Assembly: GCA_034509495.1 (NCBI GenBank)
Contig: CM067510.1
Coordinates: 29,147,889-29,211,888 of the forward strand
Direction: 5' to 3'
DNA from: Acestrorhynchus altus
Lineage: Eukaryota; Chordata; Actinopteri; Characiformes; Acestrorhynchidae
Length of the DNA stretch: 64,000 bases
The position numbers and the translations under genes are program-made. Positions 52,501 to 62,091 of this stretch are shown piece by piece (within the stretch, counting starts at the first letter, position 1; the number at the start of each line of letters is the position of its first letter). The notes below the pieces were generated by a model. The model did not search any database. It saw nothing but the letters and a program-made list of their open reading frames with translations, and was not told the DNA's origin.

Positions 52501-55417
52501 CAAACCCCTCAACAGTCCTCACATTGCAGGGAAAGTGTGAGAAAGGGGAAAGAAAGACTTGAGTGAAAGGGGGATAATCATCACTTTGACTGGAAGTACC
52601 GGTCATCACTCAGTCTGTAATTAAGGGAGAACCTGAGCCAAAACCCAAATCTGAAAGCTCTCTTTGGGATATTATGACTGACTTTAAGGCTATTATCTCT
52701 CATCTGTTACTTTAATCAAGTGACGCTTTCAGTACAACCTATATGCAATGTTAGTTACGTGTAACAAAGTGTTCAGCTTGTAGCTAATTTGCATATCTCC
52801 TTTCAAAGGAAGGTGTTCCTGAACAATGTTATCGTTCCTGTCCATTTTTCTATGTGCTTCCACCCCAGCAATTAAAAGGTATTGAACACTATGACACCAC
52901 ACTTTTGCAATCTCCTTTTTTCTCAGCTATCAGGAACAAAAACAATGATTTAATCCTCGTCCCATTATGGAATTTCAAATGCTTATTCCTTAAGACAAGG
53001 GTAGGCAACCATGGTCCTGGAGTGCTACACTCCTGCACAGCTTTGTGCTCCTCCTCCTGAAGCACACCTCACCCGTTAATTACCAGGTTTAGTAAAATCT
53101 GTTAGAGCAGGACAATCAGCAAACTGTACAGGAAGCTGACACTCCAGGATCAGAGTTGTCTACCCCTGCCCTGCCCTGCCCTAAGCCCAAGCGTGAAAAT
53201 TCTTAAACCTTTTTCCTAAAAAATGTTTATTGATCATTTGTCTACTACGATATTAATCATAACTGGAGTAAAACACAAAACTGCCTTACAATATGTAATA
53301 GATAACACTGGATAATAAATGAGCAAATTAATTTTGTTTCATTTGTTTTAATTTGGTTTACATTAGAATAATGAGCCATTTTCTATTTGCAGAAGATCCT
53401 TTCTCCGGGGTCAAGGCAGAGCGAGGATGGCCTTAGGCTGAGCACAGTTTCCTCCAGAGGTTGGTAACTGATAGTGCTGAAGTGAGCTAATGTCACGGAA
53501 CTCCTCTGTCCTGTTTTTAGATAGGAACTTCCTCATTTGGCAGATGTTTTGGACCTTGTCCAGTCCAACCCGCATCCAGTCAACCTTAATACTAACAGAG
53601 TGTGAGACGTGGAAGCAGGAATATGTTGATGAACGTTGTGTGTTTTGTCTGCAACCAAATATTAGTGAATATTTTATTTATTTTAAGGTTTTTGATTCAT
53701 TTCCTTAAATTTGTTGACCAATTTGTGGGAAAAATGAAAATAAAAAATGTAAGAAAATGTATTTGCTTTCTTGCCTGGAAATTGACATCTGGAAATCTGG
53801 AAATTGAAAGACGTGTTCTGTTTTCGCAATAAAGAGCTTGAATATTGTCAGGGAGGCTTTCTTTCTGCATTTAATCATGTTCTCAGGTTTAAACTGTTAC
53901 TAACAGCTGTTAATCTTCTACCATATAAAAGCACAAACAATATCCTGAAATCCGGAAGGCGTGGATAAAGGTCTCCACAGTGAAAAGAGCAGACTTTTCA
54001 GTAGGTCATTTGGAAATAATTCCTTATTCATGTACAGTCTTAAAAATAATGAGGTTCCAAATGTGGTTCTCAATCCTGGTCCTGGAGTACCTCCTGGCCT
54101 GCTTGTTTCAGAGTTTTCCTGCCAGAACCAACCCAGATCATCTCAGCCAGGGCTCATCAGTTAGTTCATTAGTTGGATCAGATGTGCTGAAATCAGTGAG
54201 AACTCTAAAACAAGCAGGGCAGTGGTTCTCCAGCAACAGGACTGAGAACTACTGCCATAGAAGAATCAATTTTGGTTCCACAAAGAGTCCTGTTTGTAAT
54301 ATAAATGTGCAAGTGTGAAGGGCTGGTAAATCAAGTTCATTAGACCTTTCAAAAGGTTCTAATGAACCAAAGAGAAATTTCCTGTATTGTTAAAGCAGCC
54401 ATAGCTATTTTTGCATAATGATGCTTTAAACCACAGAACAGCTCAACTCTCCAAATGATGTTCTCTCCACCATGTTCATACTGAAAGTATTCCCAAAGAG
54501 AAACCAAAATGACCCCCTATAACAAGGGTGTCAAATCGTATATCTGTAACAGGCCAGTGGGGCTGCGGGTTTTCATTCCAGCCAAAGGAAACAGGTGATC
54601 GGTTGTTTAAAGAGCAGCAAAGTAGTTAAACGAGTGTGTGTTTTGTGTTTTGAGCCACTCCTAATCACATGCATCTCTGAACAAGATAAGCTGAGAGATA
54701 CAGAACATGAGGGAACAATGTGGCACTAGAGTCAAGTCAAGAATTGTAGGACCACCTCTTCACTTCTACTTCATGCACATACACTTACCATACAGGGGAA
54801 CTTTGTAGTTCTATAATTACAGACTGGAGTCTATGTGTTTCTCTGTACACTTTGTTAGCCTCTATTCACCCAGGTCTTCCAAGGTCAGGACCCCACAGGA
54901 CCAGCACAGAGCAGCTATTATTTGTGTGATTAGTGATTTTCAGTACTGCAGTGACATTGACGTGGTGGTGTGTTGGTGTTTGTTGCACTGGTTGGAGTGG
55001 ATCAGACCCAACACTCACATATTACCTGCTCTGTGAAGGTCCAGAACATGAAAAGTAGCAAAGTATGCAGAGAAACAGATTACTTTTGTTATAGAACTAT
55101 AAAGTGCTATATGGTAAGAGGATCTCACAATTATTTTCTCGACTACTTGACGAAAGTTACATTGTGCAGTTAGCAGCATGCCAAACCTGGAGTAGCAATG
55201 ATACAGACCCTATTCCACTTATTACAGTCGGGAAGATTGAAGATTGAGGCCTACGGGTCAAATGGTCTCCATACCTGTTGGCACTGTGTATGATTCTTTG
55301 GTCTTGCCGCCTCCGCCGCTTTGTATCCAGATTTAAGCACAGCATGTAGAACCCCAAAACCACCGTTAGAACCAAGAAAAAAAACACAAGTCTTCTCTGG
55401 GGCATCAAGCTTGTCAT
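38217..55417 (-). CDS. Alpha-N-acetylgalactosaminide alpha-2,6-sialyltransferase, ST6GALNAC1/2 type
   Basis: Nine coding exons total 1,338 bp (446 codons including the final stop): 55275-55417, 48515-48770, 46010-46175, 43903-44077, 43601-43739, 42577-42680, 41183-41266, 39934-40033, 38217-38387. All junctions agree in phase. The enzyme is a type II Golgi protein moving sialic acid from CMP-Neu5Ac onto GalNAc of O-glycans. After a short cytosolic tail comes a membrane anchor (LVFFFLVLTVVLGFYML), then a Lys/Thr/Pro-rich stem. Sialyl motif L runs from CIRCAVVGNGG to FRTNGAVIKGF, motif S through YRPSTGAVMLLAALHTCDQ, motif III around SDHYYD, and motif VS is HDLRLE. Vertebrate ST6GALNAC1 and 2 cannot be told apart here with confidence. 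One oddity: exon 2 as modelled has an in-frame TAA at 48704-48706. Confidence 0.85.
38525..38720 (-). mobile_element. L2-type LINE 3' tail
   Basis: The minus strand carries the common tail GCAAGTCACTCTGGATATGA, then GCATCTGCCAAATAGCATAA, preceded by AGGATATTTCTGTGTGAACA and AAGCACTTTTG. It matches the tail of the L2 copy at 19,200-19,318. Confidence 0.7.
39046..39074. repeat. (AG)n microsatellite
   Basis: About 14 AG units in the intron between sialyltransferase exons 8 and 9. Confidence 0.9.
39934..40033 (-). CDS. Sialyltransferase exon 8 (sialyl motif S)
   Basis: Acceptor GTGCTGCAG, donor CCAG|GTGAGA; reads FLHSHMLNTRYKDIYRPSTG then AVMLLAALHTCDQ. The Cys of HTCDQ is the motif S partner of the motif L Cys. 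Confidence 0.93.
40195..40345. repeat. Fold-back element with perfect 18-bp arms
   Basis: AACCTCTTAAGGTGCTTC (40210-40227) is followed 44 bp later by its exact inverted copy (40272-40289), with further imperfect pairing inside. It is a member of the family seen at 16,160-16,290. Confidence 0.8.
41183..41266 (-). CDS. Sialyltransferase exon 7
   Basis: Acceptor TCTCCTCAG, donor ACAG|GTGAGA; 84 bp reading PPRYFGDDVTVEKFKMYHPD then FIRYLRN. Confidence 0.9.
41558..41756. mobile_element. Fold-back MITE
   Basis: Arms of about 56 bp: GACCTCAAACCCGGGACAGA...GGCTGCAGGTTTTCATTC on the left and the inverted GGAATGAAAACCTACAGCC...GGTTTGAGATCCC on the right. No open reading frame. A related but separate arm is visible near 54,525-54,585. 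Confidence 0.75.
42577..42680 (-). CDS. Sialyltransferase exon 6
   Basis: Acceptor GTATCTAG, donor CCAA|GTAAAT; reads ETKYVFLPDHDRDYILMRAA and ends EQGPEKST in phase 2. Confidence 0.9.
43085..43240 (+). repeat. Dispersed fish repeat (CACATTTGTCCTCCACTTTT type)
   Basis: The word order CATTTGTCCTCCACTTTTAA, CCATCCACACAGTGAAATGC, GGGGGTAGTGAGCACACATG, CCCAGAGTGGGGCACGTGGG is that of a common interspersed element of fish. Its class is not assigned. Confidence 0.5.
43601..43739 (-). CDS. Sialyltransferase exon 5 (sialyl motif L, second half)
   Basis: Acceptor TTGCTTAG, donor AAG|GTAACA; 46 codons TNGAVIKGFEEDIGRRTS through YLGPPLDK. The NGAVIKGFE word is diagnostic of the ST6GALNAC1/2 branch. 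Confidence 0.93.
43903..44077 (-). CDS. Sialyltransferase exon 4 (sialyl motif L, first half)
   Basis: Acceptor TTTACAG, donor AG|GTGAGA. Reads LNRSLAVLNTSANQQ through CIRCAVVGNGGIMRGSKKG to HDYVF. The Cys of RCAVVGNGG normally bonds with the Cys of motif S, and the GNGG stretch contacts CMP-sialic acid. Confidence 0.93.
44970..45001. repeat. (AG)n microsatellite
   Basis: Sixteen AG units in the intron between sialyltransferase exons 3 and 4. The rest of this intron (44,078-46,009) shows no feature. Confidence 0.9.
46010..46175 (-). CDS. Sialyltransferase exon 3
   Basis: Acceptor CATTTCAG, donor GATG|GTAAGT; reads SCPHSIRKNISQTCFAERFL to FPGAHGWGSVDID. It corresponds to the start of the luminal domain, with a possible N-glycosylation site (NIS). 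Confidence 0.88.
46444..46501. repeat. (CA)n microsatellite
   Basis: Twenty-nine uninterrupted CA units. The His-Thr frames across it are artefacts. Confidence 0.95.
47455..47690 (+). mobile_element. SINE-like dispersed repeat
   Basis: It contains GGGCTACGCTATAATCCAAG and GATCGCAGTCTGCCGTGGCA, then AGAGCAAACTGGCCTGGATG, which resembles the body of a fish SINE-like repeat. A weak B-box-like word (GGATCGCAG) is present but no clear A box. Confidence 0.4.
48515..48770 (-). CDS. Sialyltransferase stem exon with in-frame stop
   Basis: With acceptor CTGCAG before 48770 and donor GTACGT after 48515, the exon starts in phase 2 and ends in phase 0, matching both neighbours. It reads TTNKRNTFLDYLTPVFDWFG, K, then TAA (48704-48706), then ILTTGEEQYTTQAAVGIFSK and a Lys/Thr/Pro-rich stem ending DVPLQT. 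A T-rich tract with an earlier CTAG lies just upstream; using that AG would break the phase. The stop may be a real null allele, a sequence error, or part of a short intron (donor AA|GTAAAT at 48707). Confidence 0.6.
49746..51305. repeat. Diverged tandem duplication
   Basis: The segment 49,746-50,520 recurs, with deletions, as 50,901-51,305 in the same orientation, about 1.15 kb apart. Shared words include CACAGCAGCTA(A/C)AGTGG, GGTACCATGGGCTG, TATGCTGAAAAAT and AGCTTCCAGCAG. Between the copies, 50,480-50,700 resembles weak transposase DNA (QQDN-like CAGGACAACAACCC), but I could not confirm a family. Confidence 0.65.
52997..53168. mobile_element. Fold-back MITE (GGGTAGGCAACC...)
   Basis: Left arm GGGTAGGCAACCATGGTCCT...GGAGTG; the right end carries the inverted CACTCCAGGATCAGAGTTGT...CTACCC. 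No coding capacity. Confidence 0.65.
54061..54255. mobile_element. Fold-back MITE (TGGTTCTCAATCCTGG...)
   Basis: Left arm GTGGTTCTCAATCCTGGTCC through GCCTGCTTGTTT; right arm is the inverted AAACAAGCAGGGCAGTGGTT to GGACTGAGAACTACTG. The 112-codon frame across it is an artefact. Confidence 0.7.
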
Positions 55418-55640
55418 CTTGGCCCTACTTTTACCCCGGTCTCCTCGGCGGCTCCTCTGAACTCCTGCTCGTCCGGCGGGGGCATTAAGAGGGCTATTCT
55501 GATGGAAAGTCTGCAGGCTGCCCAAAACCCAGATCAGGAGCCTGCATCAGGAGAAGGTAGGGATGCTGAGGGGTGTGCTTAATCCCCAGGCACCGTTGTC
55601 AACAAACATAGGGCCTATTCTTCCAGAACTGTGAGCTGCT
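55275..55640 (-). CDS. Sialyltransferase exon with start codon and membrane anchor
   Basis: ATG at 55417 opens MTSLMPQRRL, a basic cytosolic tail, then about 17 hydrophobic residues and LDTKRRRRQDQR. Donor CAG|GTATGG follows 55275, leaving phase 2. A very good acceptor (T/C-rich tract ending CTGTGTAG) sits before 55640, which makes 55418-55640 likely 5' UTR. An in-frame TTG lies further upstream, but MTS is the first ATG in frame. Confidence 0.75.
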
Positions 55641-56654
55641 CTACACAGGAGAACAAGAAAAACAAGAGTTAAGTTAAGCGTCAAGTTATTCTGCTTGGCT
55701 GTTTCTACAGAATGCTCCTCAGTAATCCAACTTTAATTAAAGAGCTTTGGAGCTGGGAAGAAGGGCAACAGGAGAAGGCACCAACCTCATTTCTGGCAAT
55801 TCCACCCCCCTTTTTAAGAGTGTGTTTTAGTTCTGGTTTCAGCTGCTCATTAACATCAAGAGAGGACAGAAAAGGGAGGCATGGGAGGGAGCTTGTACTA
55901 TAAGTGGGAGAAGGTGAGAACAGAATGGGGAAAAATAGAAAACGAGCAGATTCTAGAATGTAAAGTTCAAGTTATTCAGGGTGTTTTAGTTGTGAGCATT
56001 ATGGAGAACAGAACTTGGCAAAGTTTACAAGATGCCACACTCGTCTTCTAGTTGGGACGTATGCATGACTTACTCCTCAAGTGACACGAGTAACTGTGTG
56101 TTTTAAAAAAACGGCATCAGTCTCTCATAATCTTATCCCCAGACTCTCAGACATGCCTCACTCACTCCAATACTTTCATTAACAGTTTTTTATATTATAA
56201 CCCCCTTTGTTTAAGAGGGATTAACCAACCTTGCTTGACCTTCTCTTGAGTTCAAGGCCCACAATTCAGCTTAAGGGCTTTTTGATACTAAAATAGTTTT
56301 TTACAGACAAAAAAAGATTTAAATAGGCAACATGCATTCAAATGTATCTATATAGACATGTTCTCTTTACTAAAGAACCTGTGAAGAACCCCCTTTGTTT
56401 AAGAGGGATGCACCAATATAAGTATTCTGGAAGATTTCATTAAAGAATACAATCAAACACAAGACAATTTCAATATTGTTTTGTCAGAGTTCATGGCCTA
56501 TTTGGTCAAATTTGCCCATTTGTTTTATAGCCTCATTTCAAAATTTCTTTTAATTTCTCCATCGAAATTCTACACACAATACCACACGATCATATAGTTG
56601 GAAAGGTCTGTTTGAAATCTTTGCAAATTTATAAAAAATATAAAATAAAACAGA

Positions 56655-57350
56655 AATATATAACATACATACGTATCCACAGCCTTTGCTCAATATTTTG
56701 TTGAAGCACCTTGAGTATGATGCTACAAGCTTGGCACAGCTGTTTTTGGGAAACTTCTCCCATTCTTTTTTCAAAGCCTCTCAAGCTGCATTAGATTGGA
56801 TGGGGAATGTTGGTGCACAGCCATTCTTCATTATCTTGAGTTCCTGGTCACCTCTCTGACTAAGGCCCTCCTACCACGATCACTCACTTTGCCCAGGCCG
56901 CCAGCTCTATGAAGAGTCCCGGTGGTTCCAAACTTCCACTTATGGATCATGGAGGCCACGGTGCTCATTAGGACCCTCAATGCAGCAGAATGTTTAATGT
57001 GTCCTTCTCCTGGTGTGTACCTTGATACAATCCTCTCTCTGAGGTCTACAAACAATTCCTTAGACTTCTATGCTTGGTCTGTTCTCTGATGTGCACTGTC
57101 TACTATCGTGTGCCAAATCATGTCCAAACAACTGAATTTATCACGGGTGTCTAACGAAGCTATGAACACCTGAAGGATGATCAGTGGAAACAATATGCAC
57201 CTGAGCTCATTTTTGAGTGTCATGGCAAAGGCTGTGCATACTTATGTGCATGCTATATGTTTGTGTTTTTATTTTTAACATCTTAAATCCATTTTGAAAT
57301 AAAGCTGTAACATAACAAAATATGCAAAAGTGAAGCACTGTGAATACTTT
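56655..57350 (-). mobile_element. Tc1-like element remnant
   Basis: Left part CACAGCCTTTGCTCAATATT, TGAAGCACCTTGAGTATGAT and GGTGCACAGCCATTCTTC matches a widespread fish Tc1-type family. The minus strand encodes FVDLRERIVSRYTPGEGHIK and the helix-turn-helix WKFGTTGTLHRAGGLGK. The right part has GGCAAAGGCTGTGCATACTT, the inverted counterpart of the left end. The catalytic domain is deleted. Confidence 0.75.
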
Positions 57351-58419
57351 CTGCTGTTTAGATACGCTGAATCTGACAGCCAGGAACAGCTACAATATTT
57401 AAACTCAAAACTATCCTCAAAGGCATCTACACACCTCCCGCTAATAGTGTTTAATATAAGACAACAGCCCTGTGATCGGGGATTTTCAGCGTTCTATGAA
57501 ATGGACTTCTAAATCTGAATGGACAACACTGACGGGTGAATGTTTCAAATGTTTACCACCAACGTCTTCAAAACAGGGACTAACTAGAGTAGCTGATTTC
57601 AGGCAGGTCAGTTTTGATTTATTTAGATTAAAAATGAGATATTATAAATATAAATATTAAAACAGTAATGTTAAAAAAGTAAATAAAATTAAGGTCCAAG
57701 TAAAACAACGCTATTAGTACTAAATCACATGTTCAGGGTATCAGTGTTGAGAACTGTATATTACCACATTTATCATCTGTCAACAGAACATTCAAAGTAT
57801 TTTAATTATGTTAAATTAGTTTTAGTTTATGCGGAACAAAAAAGCAGTTAATAACGATTGTATATTTTGCCTATGATGCTGCAGTTCTGCTTATGCTCAG
57901 CTTGTGTTCTTCTGTATCTCAATTTCAAGAAAAAAGGAAATTAAGTATTTTTAAGTATATTTGAAGTATGTCATTTTATACTTATACTTGAGCAAATAAT
58001 TGTAATACTTGTTCAGTTTCAACACTTACTGAAGCGTAGCAGGACACAGATAAAAAAAATCCCTTCTTATTCTTCCATGAAGAGGGTGAAACAATTCAGC
58101 TAAACATTCCTGCAAGTTCATATGAGGGTTTTCATCTCAAGGGCCAGAGCTTTCTCTCAGAGTTCTCGAGAAAGAAACTTACATTCCTTAGTAAAATTCC
58201 ACACTGTCGAAACTGCACACTTGGCTTCTCGCAGCCTTCACCTGGGTGTCGCAACGATTACATTTGTTTTCAGATCTTAAGACAGTTGCTTAGAGGAGTT
58301 GTAATGAGCATTAGTAGAAGATCTGAAGAGTCAGAGAATGAATGAAGCTTGGTGAAAATGAATTTGTTATGGAGATCTGGTTGGAGATCTTCTCAAAAAA
58401 AAAAAAAAAATAGGTGAAA

Positions 58420-58550
58420 CTTTGCAACACTGATCATTTATATGTTGAATTTCTTGTGAAAAAGAGTAGGTGTGCAGTGCAATAAAGGAAGTGTTTTGTA
58501 AGTCGCTCTGGATACGGGCGTCTGCTAAATGCCACAAATGTAAATATAAG
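58420..58550 (+). mobile_element. L2-type LINE 3' tail
   Basis: GTTTTGTAAGTCGCTCTGGA followed by TACGGGCGTCTGCTAAATGC and AAATGTAAAT is the conserved 3' tail shared by fish L2 LINEs and their partner SINEs. Only the tail is recognisable. Confidence 0.7.
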
Positions 58551-59469
58551 TGTGTCACTGCATTTTTTGCACAGTTGGTTTTTTTTTTTTAAGAGTGTAG
58601 CACACCCTAAACTTCCAGTTCACTAAATGACACATCAAAAGTAGCAGAAAATATCCGCAAATATTCCAGCAAACAGTTACTTTGTCTTTCGTAAGATTAA
58701 ATCAAGGACTGGTGAGTACTTAGTGCTCAGTAGACTGAACTATTTGACACCACCAAATTCCTGCAACTCTGCACTTAAAACAATGCATGAAATATCGGTT
58801 TGGAAATGTAACAATATTCTTTTAACAGCATATTTATCTGCAGACACGAGATACTAAAGATCTAATAACACTAGTGATCACTTTTCAGATAGTTGTGTGT
58901 ATGAAAACCCCACATTCGCTACTATATGTAAACACCCTTATAAGGGTTCTTCAATAAAGGCTTTTGTCTTTAATAGAATCGTTTAAATAATTTTAATCAT
59001 AGCACCAAGAAGGATTTCACAATTGTTCTTATTCTCCCAACACAGTTTACTACCATATAGAACTAGATGAGAATCATTTTAGGCAACCCTAAAATAGCAT
59101 TACCACAATTCATACTGCAACCGACTAGTCTGTAGAAGACCAGAAGTGTTAAAAGAGTTGAGATTGCACAGTGGATTTCCCCTGAGTGCACCACACTACG
59201 ACTGAGGCAGTGCAACATCAGCACATGAAACTATGAACTAAAATGCTCCTGCCACAGAAAACTTCAGAAACACACGAGAACTTTCTCCTTGCTTAAGCTG
59301 TGGATCAGATCAAGGAAGATTTCTCCGAGATTCTTGAAGGAGACAAGGTCACAGACTTGAAGAGAGCAGAAAATAAACAGAAGAACCAAAACAAAGTAGG
59401 AGATCCTTACTTCCAGCAGGGAAATGACTGTGAACCATTCCGAAGAACAAAGGAAACAAAAGTTCTTAC

Positions 59470-59580
59470 CTGAGGAAGGAACGTAGAGGAATGATAGGGG
59501 ACCGTTAGTTCCACACAGCAACTGAGCACACACTGAGAATCCCATGCTGACACACACTCACAAGGCAAAGGAGGGCTGGC
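59470..59580 (-). promoter_or_regulatory. Candidate non-coding first exon of the sialyltransferase
   Basis: A perfect donor, CCTCAG|GTAAGA, ends at 59470 on the minus strand and would join the excellent acceptor at 55641. The exon would contain a short upstream frame (MGFSVCAQLLCG...) that crosses the junction and stops after about 33 codons, before the main ATG. The transcription start is not visible. The exon is inferred from splice signals only. Confidence 0.4.
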
Positions 59581-61077
59581 CTCTTTTGTGAACAGCTGCT
59601 GCCAATTGGTCAACAGCCCAATGTCCTGTCCTCCACAGAAGGAGGGGACAGGAGGGGCAGGGAGAAAAGTCTGGGGCAGAAGTTGGGTAAGAGGAAAGGA
59701 GAAAGTTGTAAGCAAAGATGACCTAAGCACATCAGATGTGCAAAACCATCAGATGACAAGTCGGCGCATGTGTTCTCTCCCCGTGCTTCGCTCCCTCATT
59801 CAGAAAACCCCACACTTGAAAGACGTGCTTAACATACCTCTTAACATACGTCTGGGACACTGCTTTGTTATCAACCCCCTCCACCTCCCCCGAGCCTCAT
59901 ACATTTACATACAGCACTGTTATCTCCACTCACACACTCACATGCACTCACATATTTCTTTCCTGGCCACAGCCTGAAAGGCCACAGAGGCGGCAAACAG
60001 GATGAATGGATGAATGAGTGAAGTTAAGAGACAGCAAGAAAGAAAAGGCCCTACGGTAATGAACCACGCGCTTTAATCCACATCACTGTTGTTCAGAGAA
60101 AACAAGAGAGAAAAAGGGGGCTGAATAAAGAGGGGCCAGAAAGTGGGTCAGCAGTAAACACAGTGAAGAAGAGTCTGTTCAAGGCTAGACCTTTTCCACA
60201 GAGACAAATGTGGTCTATACACTGAGCCCACGTTAGAAAGATAAATAACAGATTAGTCAAGGCATACGTTCTTAGAGAGAGGAGTAGCAGAGTGCCACAA
60301 GAAGTGCAGGCTTCCTTCTGTTCCAGCCAGAGATGGGCATTTCGGGTCAAAAGACTTCCGGGGCAGCTGTGCTGCGGCTCAGCTTGCCAGGCCATTATTA
60401 GCAAAATGAACTCAAGGCGGAGTAAGAGCCATTCTTATTCTACAAATGAACAAACCTAAGATGAAAGTGATGGACCTGGATCACTGCCAGAGCAGCGCAG
60501 GCAGTCGGAACAAAACCTTCTGATTCGAACCCAAGAACAGCAGACAGAAGATGAAGTGCCATTTACATATTGATTGGTTTATTATTTTACACAAAACAGT
60601 CAAAGCTTTCACAGTTTCAAATCATCATAGTTCATTAGAATGACTAAAACCAGAACAACTGAATTGGCATTGAAATAACAAAAGGATCGTGTTAAGAGCT
60701 ACATGTAGAAGTAAATAGGAATACCAACAATCAGATCATTACATATAAAACCAAACAAAACTAGAAAGAAAAGTGGGAGAACAACGACTGGTGCTTGAAA
60801 GAGTGAACACAAAGAAAAAGAACTCATTGGCAGGAGCGGGACTGGCATGCACCAGCATTGCCAACCATGCTGCCACTTGTGTAGGCATAGAGGGCATGAA
60901 GCAGCAGTCACTGCCAAACTTCTGCTCTTGGCAGGTGTCTTCTGAGAATATGTCCTTCAGAAAATTTGCGCAGGACTGTTCCTCAAATTGGCATTAACTT
61001 GGTGCAAACCTAACCCAAGTTCTAAAACGACATGCTCAGATAGACAAACGGAGTTATCTGCTAGAACCTCAAAAGTA

Positions 61078-61517
61078 GGGCTGGGCAATATGGACAAAAA
61101 AAAAAATCCTATCCGGATATATTTTAAATGAAAGGCAATATACAACATATGGCACGATATACGAGGTAAACACAATAAGAAAGAAATTAAATACTTAAAC
61201 GGTTTTGTTGTATTTAACTTAGTGTGGATTAAGAAGGAATGAAGATCAAATTTCAGTAAGTGGTGTTGATGCCAGAGCTCTGTCTTATGTCACCTCCACG
61301 GTGTGTCTTTGAGGACAGCAGTGGGGGTAGAGGGGAGTAGAGTAGAGGACAAACTGAGAGCAGAGGCTGGAGCAGAACGAGGGAGCAGAAAATAAAAATC
61401 TGCAAGACTGAAACAGAACAATATTTAAAAACTTAATATAAATGATATTGCATCAGCCCATTCTGTAGTCTGTTTATATCCCAATATCGATATAAATATC
61501 AATGTATCGCCCAGCCC
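61078..61517. mobile_element. Fold-back MITE with GGGCTGGGC ends
   Basis: The left end GGGCTGGGCAATATGG and the right end ATGTATCGCCCAGCCC are inverted partners, with A+T-rich 'ATATCG' words next to both. This is a well-known kind of vertebrate MITE, often grouped with hAT elements; I saw no clear 8-bp target duplication. Confidence 0.65.
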
Positions 61518-62034
61518 CACTCACGAGTGCTCACAATTTTAGATCTTAACATGTATGCTAATGCTAACACAGAGGGAGACCAGTCTCCTGTTCATGAACT
61601 TGTCCATAGAACTGATAGCATTTCATTTGCTAAGGCCTGCTTACACTCATCCATTGACAATGTAAAACAACATATATTGGCAAGTCACCTTAAATCTAGT
61701 TTAAATATCTACAATTTCACATTTAGAAATGGTCCCAAACATATTTCCAGATTGTTACAATAATTTGCAAACAAAGTGTTTTTTTGAGTAGTATTTTGCC
61801 ATTGGCAGGTAATTTTGCTCCATTCAGGCACTTTTTATTGAAGAAAAAACCCCCCGAAATTATCTGTATTATTTCATAAATAAGCAAAATTTCTAATGGA
61901 AATTTAGATACAATTACCACAAACTGGCTTAAAACACAATAATTAGTGTAATGAACTGCAAGTCAACAATTGCAAAATGAGAAACATATATTTTGAGTAG
62001 TTCTGAGGTACTTTCACTTTCAAGATATACATAC

Positions 62035-62036
<2 letters not shown>

Positions 62037-62088
<52 letters not shown>
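62037..62088. repeat. (TA)n microsatellite
   Basis: About 26 TA units. Confidence 0.95.

Positions 62089-62091
<3 letters not shown>

Larger units (their letters stand above)
48771..55274 (-). other. Sialyltransferase intron between start exon and stem exon
   Basis: About 6.5 kb holding a diverged tandem duplication (49,746-51,305), (AT)n runs at 51,336-51,395 and fold-back elements at 52,997 and 54,061. No further exon was recognised, although an additional or alternative stem exon cannot be ruled out. Confidence 0.5.

Noticed and set aside
53961..54318. Overlapping frames of 67 and 112 codons
   Set aside because: They cross a fold-back MITE and have no family resemblance.
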